In this document: one piece after another, positions 1-11,807 of the stretch
Position numbering within the stretch: position 1 is the stretch's first letter
Layout of the letters: each line of letters starts with the position of its first letter
Assembly: GCA_023374045.1 (NCBI GenBank)
Contig: CM041778.1
Coordinates: forward strand, 402,006,438-402,070,437
Reading direction: 5' to 3'
From: Limonium bicolor
Lineage: Eukaryota > Streptophyta > Magnoliopsida > Caryophyllales > Plumbaginaceae
Length of the DNA: 64,000 nt
Made by a program: the position numbers and the translations under genes
The notes under the pieces: model-generated
Seen by the model: the letters and a program-made list of their open reading frames with translations, nothing else
The model's database searches: none
Told to the model about the DNA's origin: nothing

Positions 1-1524
1 TTTCCTCTACTTGGTTTATTTACGGCTTATTACGAGTCGTTTTAACCTAAGTGCGCGAGCTTCTGTTTTTTTTGTTTTTTAGCATTTTTTGACAGAAAAC
101 TAAAGTGGAAATTAAAATTACCTAAACTAGGGTTTCGGAGGCAGAATTAGGTCAAATTTTGTTTCCGTCCGTGGCCACGGACCTAATGTCCGAGACCACG
201 GACCCTAGTTAACCTATATGAAAATAAAAGTCGAATTAAACAGAAAACAGAAAATTGTAAAGTCCGGGGCCACGGACAGGCCGTCCGTGGGCCCGGACAT
301 TATTAGAAAAACCTAAATTTTTAAAATTAAAAATCTCGCCGCCGTCCGTGGGCGTCCGGGCTTACGGACAAGGAGTCCGGGACCCCGGACATGACGTCCG
401 TGGGTGCGGACCGCCCTCGGACGGCGGCGTTAAGGCTGTTCCTGAAGGTGTTTTTGACTCAAATTTTATGGGTGTGTAGCCTGAAAGATGTACAAGACGT
501 TAGTGATTTAAAGTTTTCAATTTGAGTTCGAATTAAGCACGAAACTTAGTAAACAAGTTAATGGACAGAAGCTAAACAAACAGCGATACAGAAGCGTACG
601 AAGGTTAGTTTGAGCCCAAAATTTGACAGAGAGTTAATAAGGTCGTGGGGAATTAGAAAAGTAGAGCTGCAACCTGTTTTACCTTCGAATTCAAGGTGAT
701 TCTTCACACCGGGATTCGTCGAGTGCTTCGTTGATGGCAGACCCGAAAGGATTTCGAACCAAGCTTCTGGTTGTTGGTTGTTCTTGCTGTTCTTCACGTT
801 TTGGTGGTGTTTTGTGGGGTTTTGATGGCTATTGATGCTTGGGGGTTGGAAAACGTGTTTAGATGGTGATTTCGGGGGATTTTCGGTATGATTTGGGTGG
901 CCGGGTGTTGGAAAACGTGAGAGAGAGTGAGGAGGCTGTGTTTTCTGATTCTCTAGGGTTCTTGAGCATATGAGGTTCTGATTTTATCCAAAAACCTATC
1001 CCCTTATATAGACTTTCTTAAAGATAAAGAAAATCTAGTAAAAGTAAGATTTTTCGATATTTTAGTTAAGTGACTTCCCAAAGGAATTTTGCTGTGAAAT
1101 TTTAACCACGTGTCAAGGATGGAAATTATGAATTTTCTGAAGTGGAATCGGATTTTTTAAATATTGGAATATTTTTAAATTGAATTTCTCGTCATATTCA
1201 GTCAGAAATTGCTAGAAAATTATTGGAAATTCGAAAAATCAAAATTCCAACGCCATTATGCTTAAAATGTCATCCTCTATCATGGGTTAAAATATCAAAG
1301 CGTTTCAAGCTGATTTGGGCATCCTTTGGAGGAGAGAGAAAGCTTACAAGAGGTCTTAGGAGCCTTTAAAGATTACCAAAACGCCCCTGAAAGTGACGAA
1401 GCTGCTCCCCATGCTATGGAACGTGCCGATCGGGCCGGGATCCCTCACCGCTTGATTAAAATGCCTCTCACAAGACCAGTACCTCGTAGACCCTAACCAG
1501 GGGGTCAAAATTTTGGGTATAACA
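1..1524 (-). mobile_element. Partial LTR of a Ty3-gypsy-type retrotransposon (family with TGTTATACCC start)
   Basis: On the minus strand this sequence begins at 1524 with TGTTATACCC and runs off the left edge of the window. It is a diverged copy of 46868-49250: both contain the stretch reading roughly acctaaact(a)agggtttc and a downstream block rich in GTCCGTGG-type words, in the same order. No coding region is seen. The family is inferred from the LTR-like TG start and from the second copy, which has a polypurine tract beside it. No polypurine tract is visible at 1525-1540 here, so the junction with the next element is probably an insertion boundary. Confidence 0.6.
165..425. repeat. Array of variable GTCCG...CGGAC inverted words
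   Basis: About ten copies of GTCCG(T/G/A) words face CGGAC words at short distances, for example around 170-215, 262-300 and 340-425. The core pentamer is fixed, while the spacer and flank vary. GC content is far above the AT-rich surroundings. The related LTR at 47140-47360 has the same region in eroded form, so the array belongs to the LTR family. Confidence 0.6.
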
Positions 1525-1608
1525 TATTGCTTATGAAAACTACCTATAGAGCTAATGGTAAATGACTTAGAAAAATACTCTCAAGGGTTTATTAAAAGGC
1601 ATATGTAT

Positions 1609-4476
1609 TGTTGGGTGTATTTGCAGGTCAAAGGCAAATATAATGTGGGAAATTCAGTGTTTATGGTTTATGCATTTTAAGGGCCTAAGAGCCATGTTAT
1701 TTAAGGGCCTAAGTGCCAAGCAATTTAAATTATGCACTATATTGTGATGTAGTGTTAAATGGGTGAAGTTTTGTGTATAAGAATGTTCTTGATGGATTTT
1801 AGTGTTCTTGGATGTTTGATGGTGAAAACAATGTGTTTTGGTGTAATAAGATGTTAGTAGAACCCATGTCAAAAATTAGGTAATGTATAAGAAGTTCTAA
1901 GTGTTCTAAATGATTTCTGGTGAACTAGGAAGTGTTAGAAATGAATAAGTATTTTACTAAAGAAAGAACCATGTAATGAGGTGTTCTAGAATGCAAAAAA
2001 AAAGGACTTAGGCATTATCTTAGAGGATTTAGAATCAAATGAGTGTTTTGGAACACACCAAAGTCATTTTGGAGTGTGTTGAGACTTATGCAAACCTTGG
2101 TAAACAAGGAGAAAGTATAAACTTGTAAAAGGATTTCAAGAATGACATAAGGAAATTTGGTTTGTAAGAAAATATGCTTGGGAGATGATGTTGTAATGGA
2201 GAGGAAACATTTTGGCATAATGGTTATTATAGGTGTGAAACACCACTTAGAAACCTAAGGAGAAAAACAATATAAGTGTTGGGGATTTTGGTAAGAAATG
2301 AGTAAGTGTTTAAGGATATAGAAAATGAGTTTTCTGGCACGTCCGAACTTCCGTCCGAATTTGGAAGCTTGGACATGCCCTGTTGCGTTTAAATTTTCTG
2401 GGTTTTGACCAGTGTCCGAACTTCTGTCCGGCATTTGATGTTCGGACACACCCATCTCTTTTCTCTGGTTTTGTTTCGACTTGTGTCTGAACTTTGGGAA
2501 GCTCAGACACATGTTCGGACACTTGAAATTTTTCCTTCGATTTTTCCTCGACCTATGTCCGAACTTTGGAAACTCGGACACATGTTCGGACATACGTCTG
2601 GTTTCACCCCTTTGAGTCTCGACCAATGTCCGAACTTTGGAAACTCGGACACAAGTTCGGACATGGTACTGTTTTGACCAAACAACTTTGTTTAAGGTTA
2701 GAAACCGATGTCTAATGATGGCGATTATTTAGTAATGATGTTATGAGGTTGTCTAAGACATGTTAGGTGTGTTATAATGATAATTAAAAAGGTGAGAAGT
2801 TAACACAAAGTGTGAAAATAAAATAACTAGTTATGTGAAGTAATAAGTTAACAACGAACTAGTGCGTTAATTAACCGACGTTACTAAATGTGTATAGGAT
2901 TCTCCAACGGTGGAAACCAGTCGAAGCAAGGACCAAGGTATGGTTTTCTTACAACCTGTGTCCTACCGGATTACTCCGGCTTGTATGCCAATGTGTTTTT
3001 CTGAATGTTTGCCACCTTTTAAGATAAAAACATGTAATGAGTTTACAGTTGTTTAATTATGTGGCATGCGTAGTTCCGATACCGTTTAGCTTTAGATATG
3101 TGCTAAACTTAACTAACCGACTCTAGGATTACATAGTAGATCGGTATTTGGATTTAACGACCCAAACCATGGGAACGTTCTAACCACGGCTATGCGTGAG
3201 TTAGTTATGTGTTGTTTGTGTGTGTTGGTATGTTCACTACCTTTGTGTATGTCTAACTAGACCTAACCACCTATTTGTGAATTAATGTGCTAAGTCCAAT
3301 AATGAGACTTCTAACAAGTGCTAACCGGGGAGTGAGGAGTCCAGTAGTTCCGGCCACGCGTGTGAGTATGGGAGTCGATGTCATAACCGGTTCGATTCTC
3401 TTTGTATGTTATGGTTGTTTTCCTTTTGGTTCTCAACCTTTCCTTTAGCTTAACCAAGGCTATTACTGACTCACGTCGGGCCCAGGGGCATACTATGTTT
3501 GTTCGGTGTGCTTGGATTACTATATCTGACGCACCTTGGTGTTAAGTTATCCGTTTATTTAACGAGATGGTAACGAGTTATGTAACGAGCTTATCATGAG
3601 TTTGGCAACAATCTCTAGGCTCTACAAGTGAACTAATCATGTTTGGGTCGGTTCCTAAAGAGAATCGTTCCCGTCGTGTTATATGTTATTGTTGTACTGC
3701 AATTCTTACTGCGATGTTATGTGTACGTACGTTGAAACGTGAAATGAGTTGTTATATGGAGTATGTGGATCATGGATATGAATCTCAGTTTGTTATAAGA
3801 CGATTTGGAGAATAACCCGACTAATGGGTAAGTGTCGTCTATTAAGGAAATAGCTCTAATAGAGGAGAAACCCTCTAGAGTTAAGGAACACAATGTGTGA
3901 TTTATCAAGAATAGATGTGTTGCCTGTTTGTTGAGCCATTGTCGTGGAATGTAATGTGTTGTGTGTTTATAGTTTACATGAATGATTTAAATATAATCAA
4001 CTGCATGCTAAGACGACAATTAGTTGTGCGTGGCCCGGTAGCATGCGGGCTGCGGGATTACCATACCAGCAAAGGTGCTGAGCCCCTTGGGGGCCACCCT
4101 TTCTTTCATATTTTTCAGGTACAAGGAGCTGGAAGCCGTTCGAGAGTAGGACGGGGTAGTTGTTTGTACATGGGTAGCCATTTAAATGGTGAATGTATTG
4201 TAGGTGTAGTAAGACCGAAATTATTGTCAGCATTAGTTTGTAAATACTCGGTACAGTTGGAATGTATATGTGTATTGGCAGTTGTTAATGGAAAGGGATA
4301 GAAATGTGTAGTCGCTCGGGAATCTAGTCCATCAGACCGATACAATGTATATGTAATTGCCTTGTTAGCCACGTGGGTGGTTAACGGCGTGTAACACCAA
4401 CGAGTAAGTAAGGTGATGAAGTATGTTTTCCGCTGCAAATGGTTATTAAGTGTATTGTTGTAGTTGGGGTGTTACA
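1609..4476 (-). mobile_element. Long LTR of a second Ty3-gypsy-type family (TGTAACACCCC start)
   Basis: On the minus strand the LTR starts at 4476 with TGTAACACCCCAAC. It aligns over its first several hundred bases with the forward LTR at 53240. Shared blocks include the segment about cacccacgtggctaacaag and the 'accgggccac' segment near 4030 (minus strand), equivalent to 53745. The far end is uncertain. I place it near 1609, where the minus strand reads a CA end after an acaccc-rich stretch similar to the end of the LTR at 53240-55980. No matching 5-bp target duplication is seen at the two chosen ends, so this is either one LTR of an element that leaves the window or the left end is misplaced. 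Confidence 0.6.
2330..2675. repeat. Array of GTCCGAAC / GTTCGGAC words with tcggacaca
   Basis: Five to six imperfect units of about 70 bp each carry a word of the type atgtccgaactttgga followed by ctcggacacatgttcggac. Small open frames on both strands here (for example 2255-2626 minus and 2405-2677 plus) are translations of the repeat and not genes. The array lies inside the long LTR. Confidence 0.7.
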
Positions 4477-4796
4477 GATCTCTCCCAAACTGCCGAAGTA
4501 CACGATCTGGTTGGTGTCCCTCTACAATATTGAAATGAATGAGTGCGAGCACTAATGCATATGCTTCATTATTTTGGTAACGGAGAAGCTCCGCATATGG
4601 TTACCATCTCCACTGAAAAACATAATATAAGTTAGTGCTGCCATAATTAATTAAAAATTAAACATTAGTAGAAAAAAATAGTATAGACACTTACATCACC
4701 GTCAGTTGGGGGGGAGGGGGGATTTCAAAATCGAGTGGGCATGTTGCAGAGTCTTGATATGAGCAGCATCTATTCTATACCATCTAATAAATATTT
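4477..4796 (-). pseudogene. Plant mobile domain (PMD) gene, downstream fragment
   Basis: The minus strand reads an exon from an AG acceptor at 4613-4614 to the LTR junction at 4476. The peptide includes LRYQNNEAYALVLAL and HQPDRVLRQFGRDL, which match the end of the PMD (PF10536), where homologues carry a 'PDRVxRQFG' motif. A preceding piece ends at a GT donor at 4694-4693. An in-frame TAA lies near the start of the exon. The gene is cut at its 3' side by the LTR at 4476 and continues upstream beyond the MITE and the hAT element at 9543-10180. PMD proteins are host proteins or transposon-derived; which of these applies here cannot be told. Confidence 0.65.
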
Positions 4797-5218
4797 GGGA
4801 AATTTCACCAAATACCACTGAGTTTTTGCTTAATTCACGATATACCACTGTGTTTTTAAAATTACACAGAATAACACTAAGTTTTTACTTATTTCATCAG
4901 ATAACACTCTGTCTCATATTTTGTTAAATGTTCCATCAATATTCTAGGAAAATAACTAAATTATCCCTGTTATTAATTAACAACTTGAAAGTAATATGGC
5001 ATACTGATAAATTTCATTAGACACCACTTTTATTTAACTATTTATATGGGTACTTTAGTCTTTTTTCTAGGGATATTAATGGAACATTTAACAAAATATG
5101 AGACAGAGTGTTATCTGATGAAATAAGTAAAAACTTAGTGTTATTCTGTGTAATTTTAAAAACACAGTGGTATATCGTGAATTAAACAAAAACTCAGTGG
5201 TATTTGATGAAAATTCCC
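4797..5218. mobile_element. Mutator-type MITE with 140-bp terminal inverted repeats
   Basis: The ends read GGGAAATTTCACCAAATACC and its near-exact inverse. The inverted repeats span 4797-4936 and 5079-5218 and are almost identical. A perfect 9-bp direct repeat, TAAATATTT, flanks the element (4788-4796 and 5219-5227). Nine-base target duplications with long inverted repeats are typical of Mutator-like elements. It is non-coding and inserted in an intron or decayed part of the PMD gene. The near identity of the two arms suggests a fairly young copy. Confidence 0.9.
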
Positions 5219-5361
5219 TAAATATTTAAAAACACACAACATAGATATATATATATATATATATATATTATTCTAAAACATAAATATTAGTCATACTTAA
5301 ATAAATCCAATTTGAAATATAAATTCATTGCACATACTGTTAACACAACGGTGCATGCATC

Positions 5362-8300
5362 CAGTGGTGGAAGTAAGACCACCAATGGGTGGGTCTGGCC
5401 CCGAACTAAAAAGAAATCAACAAATATATATATAGATATAATATATATATATAAAATTAAAAATACGTGATAGTTATATGGCCCCTCTCTATTTTTCTAT
5501 TTTTAAAACAACTTCCTAGAAACAACTCCCTAGAAACATGTATAATCCCAATAATAAGTACAATGTCATCATTACTTTTTTTCTTTTCAAATATACTAGT
5601 ATTAAACTACTCAAAGAAATAAGAAAAATGGTTGCTGCTCACGTAATGTTGTTGGTGTCACTTAGTAAGGTGATCATCATTCTCATTTTTCACATTTGTC
5701 TGAGTGGAGTGAGTGAGGGAAGCAACCGAGCAGCAAATGCACAACACATTCGAGAAAATCTGGAGCACCATTTGAAAATAGTAGGAGCAGGAGCAAGAGA
5801 GAGGTGAGAGCAACAGCAAAAACAATAGAGGGGCAGATGAGATCACAAATCAAGTATAAATTTTTGCTCTCAAAGCTTTAGTAGATACAGATTTTTGTTG
5901 CAGTTTTTTTGTTTGTTTGATTATAGAAATAGAAAAATATGTGATATTATGAGCAAAGTAGAGTGATTGAAGAAGGAATTGTCGTGAATAGAAACAGAGG
6001 AAGGAGAAACAAATATTGTTGTTGATTGAAAATGATAACAAGAACAAAAGCTAGAGGAATAACTATAGGTAAATAAAAACAGATAAATAAGAGAAAATTT
6101 AGATAAAAAAAGGATATTACATAATCTTACAAAATCTTTTTTAACACCACTAAATGCTAACTAATTAAGTTATAGCTAGTTGAAAATTATAAATGGTTTT
6201 TATGTACGTTTTTTTAGATCAGTGATGAGGTATGTTGGGTGGAAAATTATTTGGTTTTGTTTAATAATTCTCCATTATTTAATTCTTCTAGATTTTGAGT
6301 ACTTAATCATATTTCTTAATTTATTTTATTGTTACATAAATCCATGTATAATATTATCAATTAGCTAGAATTGTTTTCTCTATAAAATGTTTAATTGATT
6401 ATAGTATAACTAACATTGTTTTTTTCTATGTAATTTTTTAGATAAGTTATGAATAAAGTAAAAATGAGTGATTCATTTTTCAAGCCAAAGAGAAATCTTA
6501 TTAGTGACACTCACACACAACATGATGATGAGCCAACTGAAAAATCTAATCCTCAAGGCCAATCTGTTCGTGAGGAAGAGCCATCTCTGAAGTCTTCTCG
6601 ACTCCAAAATTCAGAGGTGCCAAAGTATGATCAATTCAATATTAATTCCTTGATTTGTGATCCTGGTGCTTGGCCTTCAATTTGGGACTATCCTAGTGAC
6701 CACCGTGATGTGATAAGAAGAAATTATATAAAGCTTGGTCCTTATCAGCTTCATAAATCAAATTACCCATTTACAGGTGACCGTCATCGGCGTAGGTTTT
6801 AAGCAAAGTGGTTCAAAAGTTTCTTCTGGTTAGAGTATTCAGAGACCAAAGATGTTGCATTATGTCTTCCTTGCTATCTGTTTGACAAAAGCATAGTGAA
6901 GGAAGTGGGTCGACACATTTACATCAAAAGGATTCAATAATTGGAAAAAGGTGAATGATGGAAAAAATTGTGCTTTTGTCCATCATGAAGGTAAGAACTC
7001 TAACTCAGCACATCAATATTCAATAAGTTGCTACGAGAATTAGAAGAATCAGTTAGGTCATTTAGAGACTTTGATACACAAGCAAACATCTCAGTAGATC
7101 ATGAGTAATAGATTGCGCTTGAAAAATTCCATTGAGGCGGTTAAGTGGTTAACATTTCAAGCATGTGCATTTAGAGGGCATGATGAACGATCTAGTTCAA
7201 GAAACCAAGGCAATTTTCTTAAATTAATCAAACTTCTTTCATCTTACAACAAGAGTGTCAGTGATGTTGTGTTGGAGAATGCTCCAAAAAATGCAAAGTA
7301 TACATCACTAGATATTCATAAAGAGATCTTATGTGTTTTCTCTACAAATGTACAAAAAGTAATTAGAGTGAGATTGGGAGTGCAAAGTTCTGCTTGATAG
7401 CTGATGAGGCTCGAGATGAGTCAAAGAAAGAACAAATGGTCATTGTTTTAAATTTTGTTGATCAACATGGATATGTTAGGGAAAGATTTTTGGACTTAGT
7501 TCATGTCAAAGACACATCTGCCTTGACATTCAAAAATGAAATATTGTCATGTTTATCTTATCATATGCTTGATGTTCAAGATCTTCGGGGCCAAGGTTAT
7601 GATGGAGCAAGTAAAATGCGTGGAGAGTGGAATGGTTTGCAAGCTCTATTTTTGAAGGAGTGTCCCTATGCTTATTATGTACATTGTTTGGCCCATCAAC
7701 TATAATTGACTTTGGTGGCAGCATCAAAGTAGGTCTTTGAGGTACATACCCTTTTCAAAAAACCTGAACTTTATTGTTAATGTCATTGGTTCATCTTGCA
7801 AGCGGAATGATCAATTGAAAGATGCCTAACTAGCTGAAATTTCACACCTTACTGGAATTAAAGAACTTCAAGTGGAAAAGGCACAAATCAAATTAGATCT
7901 TTGCAAAGGCCAAGGGATACAAGATGGAGTTCTCATTATAAATCAATATGCAGCTTGATGAAATTGTTTGGCCCGGATAGTTTGGTGTTGGATGACATCA
8001 TTATTAAAGGTTCAATACCTTCTCAAAGAGGTGACGCAAGTTTTGCTTTGAGATAGTTACTATCATTTGATTTTGTGATTACAATGCATGTGATGAAGGA
8101 ATTGATGAGGATAACTGATATGCTATAAAGTTTTGCAACTCAAGTCACAAGATATTGTGAATGCTTTGTCTCTAGTATCTACTACAAAGACATTAATTCA
8201 AAAATTAAGAGATGAAAAGTGGGAATCATTGTTGAAAGATGTCATTTCATTTTGTGGAAGTAATGACATTCCAATCCCTGATATGAATGGAACTTATATG

Positions 8301-9542
8301 GATCTCATTCGTTCTCACCACAAGAAAGACAATGTAACCGTTGAGCATCACTATCAAGTTGATGTGTTTATTGTTGTTGTTGACCATCAGTAGCAAGAGT
8401 TGAACTCAAGGTTTAATGAGATTACAATAGAGCTTATTCATCTAAGTTTGCTTAGATCCAAGAAAACTCATTCATATCCTTCAATGTGGATGACATAGTT
8501 AGATTGGCAACAAAGTTCTATCCTTCTGATTTTACTGAACAAGAAGAATTCATCTAACACAAGAGTTAGAACACTATGAGCTAGATGTTCACTACCACCC
8601 ACACTTGAAGAATGTAAGTTCAGTTTCTGACTTGTGTAGGGGATTGAAGGAAACTGAAAGTCTGAAATATATCCTATGATAGATAGATTACTTCATCTTG
8701 TTTTGACTCTTCCCGTTTCAACCGCAACAAGTGAGTGTGCCTTTTCTGCAATGAAAATTGTGAAGACCAGGCTTCATAGTAGCATGTCTGATGAGTTTCT
8801 ACGGAGCTACTTGATTGTTTATATTGAAAGAGATATTGCTGAGACCTTTTCTACGGATAAGATAATAGATGATTTCAACTTTATGAAAGAGAGACGTGCA
8901 CAACTGAAATCCACACGAACCACGGTACATTTTATTTTGATTTGTTTACTTGTCTATTTGCTTTTAGTGTGTATGTGTACCCACATATATTTTGTTTACA
9001 CGTTTATTAATTGACTATTAACAGATGGGTTCTTGATAGATAAAGATCATTCTATCGATCTTTAACAGTTTAATTTTATTTTCAGGTGAGAACTATCTTC
9101 CTTTTAAGCCTTTTCGTAGCTTTTCTCTTCACCTATTAATTATTACTTGATAAATGTTGATAACACTAATTAGGTGGTCTATTTCTTTCCCTCCTCATTA
9201 CTATGACAATTTAATAATTATATACTTGTTATTACAGGATTTGTTTTCAAGTCTACTCGTGAAACTTTGTTTTGGATGAGGCACCAACAAAAATATTATG
9301 GTGGAATGTTTTTTTATTATATTGTACCTTTATTAACTTAAAGTTTCCATTCTTTGGCGGTGTTTTAAACTATAGCTATACATGTCATATATAAATGTGA
9401 TACGCCTTTTTGTATTGTTAAAACAAAAACACACTCAATTTTATAGACTATGAATATATGCATACATAATATAAATTAATATTTTAATATTACATACAAA
9501 AATATACGGCCCCCCAAATTCTAAATCTTGGCTCTACCCCTG
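5362..9542 (+). mobile_element. hAT transposon, near full length, inserted in the PMD gene
   Basis: The left end CAGTGGTGGAAG and the right end (inverse) CAGGGGTAGAGCC form short imperfect terminal inverted repeats of the common plant hAT type. The flanking 8-mers catgcatc (5354-5361) and ggtgcatc (9543-9550) share six of eight positions, consistent with an aged 8-bp target duplication. The interior encodes a decayed hAT transposase. The sequences flanking the element on both sides belong to the same PMD gene on the minus strand. Confidence 0.85.
6449..8935 (+). pseudogene. hAT transposase relic (TTF-type zinc finger / DUF4371 / hAT dimerisation)
   Basis: Open stretches on the plus strand, separated by stops and frameshifts, give the order expected of ZMYM1/SCAND3-like plant hAT transposases. 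An N-terminal region (6449-6802) contains DPGAWPSIWDY, followed at 6800-6890 by a TTF-type finger with the residues LCLPCYLFDKS. A DUF4371-like block (7101-7397) contains EAVKWLTFQACAFRGHDE. The block at 7394-7705 contains GQGYDGASKMRG and YVHCLAHQL. The C-terminal hAT dimerisation domain (8676-8920) contains TATSECAFSAMKIVKTRL. At least four frame breaks (near 6802, 7397, 7705 and 8393-8676) make it non-functional. The element could move only with help from another copy. Confidence 0.85.
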
Positions 9543-10180
9543 GGTGCATCATCAACGATCTCTTTTGGCGCTTGAATAAAAAATCCACGTTTTCTGGAGA
9601 ACGCCCATACAGTCAATAGCTTGGTGTTGTATAAAAGGTAGTCCTTCGTGGTAATGTGGGTAACCATGCACAAATGACGATACATCCATGCTAACACATA
9701 GCAGAACCCCAATTGTACTGCCCAATAGTATCAAATCAGCCAACAACGGTAGATAACATAGTTCTACCGTGTTTCCATGATAGGATGACATCTATATCCC
9801 CCTATCAGCCTCAGCATGTATGCCCCAACATGATGTACAACTAGAGCAGGTGGTGCATTGTCGAATGTGTCATCCTCAACATAAAAAACCAGATAACCAT
9901 GTCAGCGAAACCTAGTTGTACTTGATATGTCGGGCTTCTGGCGTCTTTCCCAACAAAATAGCACACAAGATTCTCACATTAGTAGAGGTCTCACCTCAGC
10001 GCTCTACACTTGATAGACAAATCGAATAAAAGCACCATTTCCTCTAAGGTGATCATAACCTCACCAAACGGAAACATAAAGGTATGTATTTCCAGTGTTC
10101 TCCACTCGACCAAAGCATTGTAGATAAAATTATCAGCTTTAATCACTAGTCTAGCAGGACCCCATAAACTAGCATTGTAT
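9543..10180 (-). pseudogene. Plant mobile domain (PMD) gene, upstream fragment
   Basis: The minus strand from about 10170 reads NALVEWRTLEIHTFMFPFGE followed by VMITLEEMVLLFDLSIK. This is the PMD N-terminal signature (homologues: 'LVERWRPETHTFHLPxGExTITLxDVxxLLGLPIDG'). Further down, 9521-9712 gives LGFCYVLAWMYRHLC, matching the central PMD block. Stops and frame changes interrupt the frame near 10015 and 9790. The fragment continues in the piece at 4477-4796 once the hAT element and MITE are removed, so the order and strand of the two halves agree. The encoded protein is not functional as read. Confidence 0.75.
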
Positions 10181-10599
10181 CAATGAGGCAATGAGACTGT
10201 GAGGATTATCATTCAACTTCGTACCCCCACGTTCACACAATACTATTTATTATGTTTGGATCATTCTGAAACTCCTAAGTTCAGTAATAATGTGTATAAA
10301 AATTCTACTAATTTACGTAATTAAACAAGTAATTATCAAACTAGATAGCACTTTACAGTTTAAAGAGATTAACGACTAACCTCATCTCCATATAACATAG
10401 CGTATGAGATGTGTCATTTGTAAAGAAAACAAGTCACTCTGTTCTTGCTACCGTTGCGTAGCGTCCCACCATCTTCTAGGATGTTTTTTTCCTTCGTTTT
10501 TTTTTCTTTTTTTTCCCTTTTTTTGTATTGGACAAATCTCTACCAAAAAAACTTAGATTATTGAACGAGCACTTAGAATTTTAGGGAGAATTGAGGTGT

Positions 10600-10835
10600 G
10601 GGAAACAGGAAGAATGGTATAAATATGTGAATAATGGTAGTTGTCGGGTCCCCATTTGTAAAAGAGCCGCATTTTTCAAACGCAGCTCCTAAGTTGCAAA
10701 AGAACCGCATTTGGCAAATGCGGTGTTGACCTAGTTGGTCAAATGTAAAGAGCAGCATTTGTCAAATGTGGTTCCTATGCAATTTCTTAGACCTTTTTTG
10801 GCAAGTGCGGTTGTTTTGTAGCTTTTGTCACAACC
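10600..10835. repeat. Repeated palindromes of the form CCGCATTTG-CAAATGCGG
   Basis: Four to five copies of an inverted word occur about 40 bp apart: gccgcatttttcaaacgcag near 10665, accgcatttggcaaatgcgg at 10704-10724, agcagcatttgtcaaatgtgg near 10751 and a half copy near 10800. The copy at 10704-10724 is a perfect palindrome except for its centre. The array lies upstream of the PMD fragment, and I see no gene in it. Confidence 0.6.
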
Positions 10836-10892
10836 CAGTAATTGACTGGGCTCCTGGTTTAGTCAAGTAAATGAGCATGGACTTTTGAATTT

Positions 10893-11773
10893 GGAAAAAT
10901 TCACGGGATACCACTAAAAAGTTTATTAATTTACAAAATACCACATTTTATAAAAAAAGTTTTTCAAATACCTTAAAAAATAATTTTAATTCACCAGATA
11001 CCACAAATTACCAACTCAAAACTTTTTAAGACCAAAATACCCCTACTTGTATATAAGCATAGTTCACCGTCTAACACATAAATAGTTTTAATTCACAATA
11101 TACCACAACATTTATTGAAATATATTACAAACAGAAAAAATTATTAAATAATTATAGGTTTATTATTTCATTGGTTAAAATTTTATAAAGTAAAAAAATC
11201 ACATATATAATTAAAATTTTGAAAAATATAAATATACTATATATCATTTAAAAGTTATAAAAAATAGTTAAGAGAATGATAATTTAAATTTTTTATAATA
11301 TTTTTACTCAAAGTATTTTTATTAATATAAAATATTATTATAAAAAATTTAATTTATATAAAGTTAATTATAAAAATTAAATTATCATTCTCTATACTTT
11401 TTTGTCTATTTTTAATCAAATTTATGGCTACTCTAATATATTATACTCCATCTGTTTTGAATTGACAATCTAGTTCACTATTTGGACATGTCGTTTGACT
11501 TCAATATTTAACATATAAGATAAAATAATTTTAAAAATTTAAGTTTTGCAAATGATTCCTTACATGATAAATGATATAGTATAAAATTTAGTTTTATGAA
11601 ATTATTTTATCTTATATACTTAATATTGAAATGGAAAAATGTGTCATAAAGTAAACAAGACAGTCAATTCAGAATGGAGGGAGTACTTTTTATAATTCTT
11701 TAGATATTTTATTATTATATATGGTTCTTTTTTATTTATTTTTTCAATTTAGTGGTATTTCATGAATTTTCCC
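10893..11773. mobile_element. Mutator-type MITE, second copy, carrying a Stowaway insertion
   Basis: The ends GGAAAAATTCACGGGATACC and the inverse of TTTAGTGGTATTTCATGAAT...CCC are inverted repeats related to those of the MITE at 4797-5218 (shared 'ATACCACT' words). The flanks tttgaattt (10884-10892) and tttaaattt (11774-11782) form a 9-bp target duplication with one mismatch. The inner part is AT-rich and non-coding. An intact Stowaway MITE sits inside it at 11446-11683, so this element is the older of the two. Confidence 0.75.
11446..11683. mobile_element. Stowaway MITE (Tc1/mariner type)
   Basis: The 238-bp element has termini CTCCATCTGTTTTGAATTGAC and the inverse CTCCCTCCATTCTGAATTGAC, flanked by TA on both sides (11444-11445 and 11684-11685). 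The length, the CTCC(C)TCCgTT-type terminus and the TA duplication are diagnostic of Stowaway. Confidence 0.85.
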
Positions 11774-11807
11774 TTTAAATTTTTGGGTCATTTTGGTGAA
11801 CTATGGT

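Noticed and set aside
2255..2677. Open frames on both strands that look like a repetitive protein (SEHVSEFPKFGH...)
   Set aside because: They are translations of the GTCCGAAC repeat array inside an LTR; both strands are open in several frames for the same reason.
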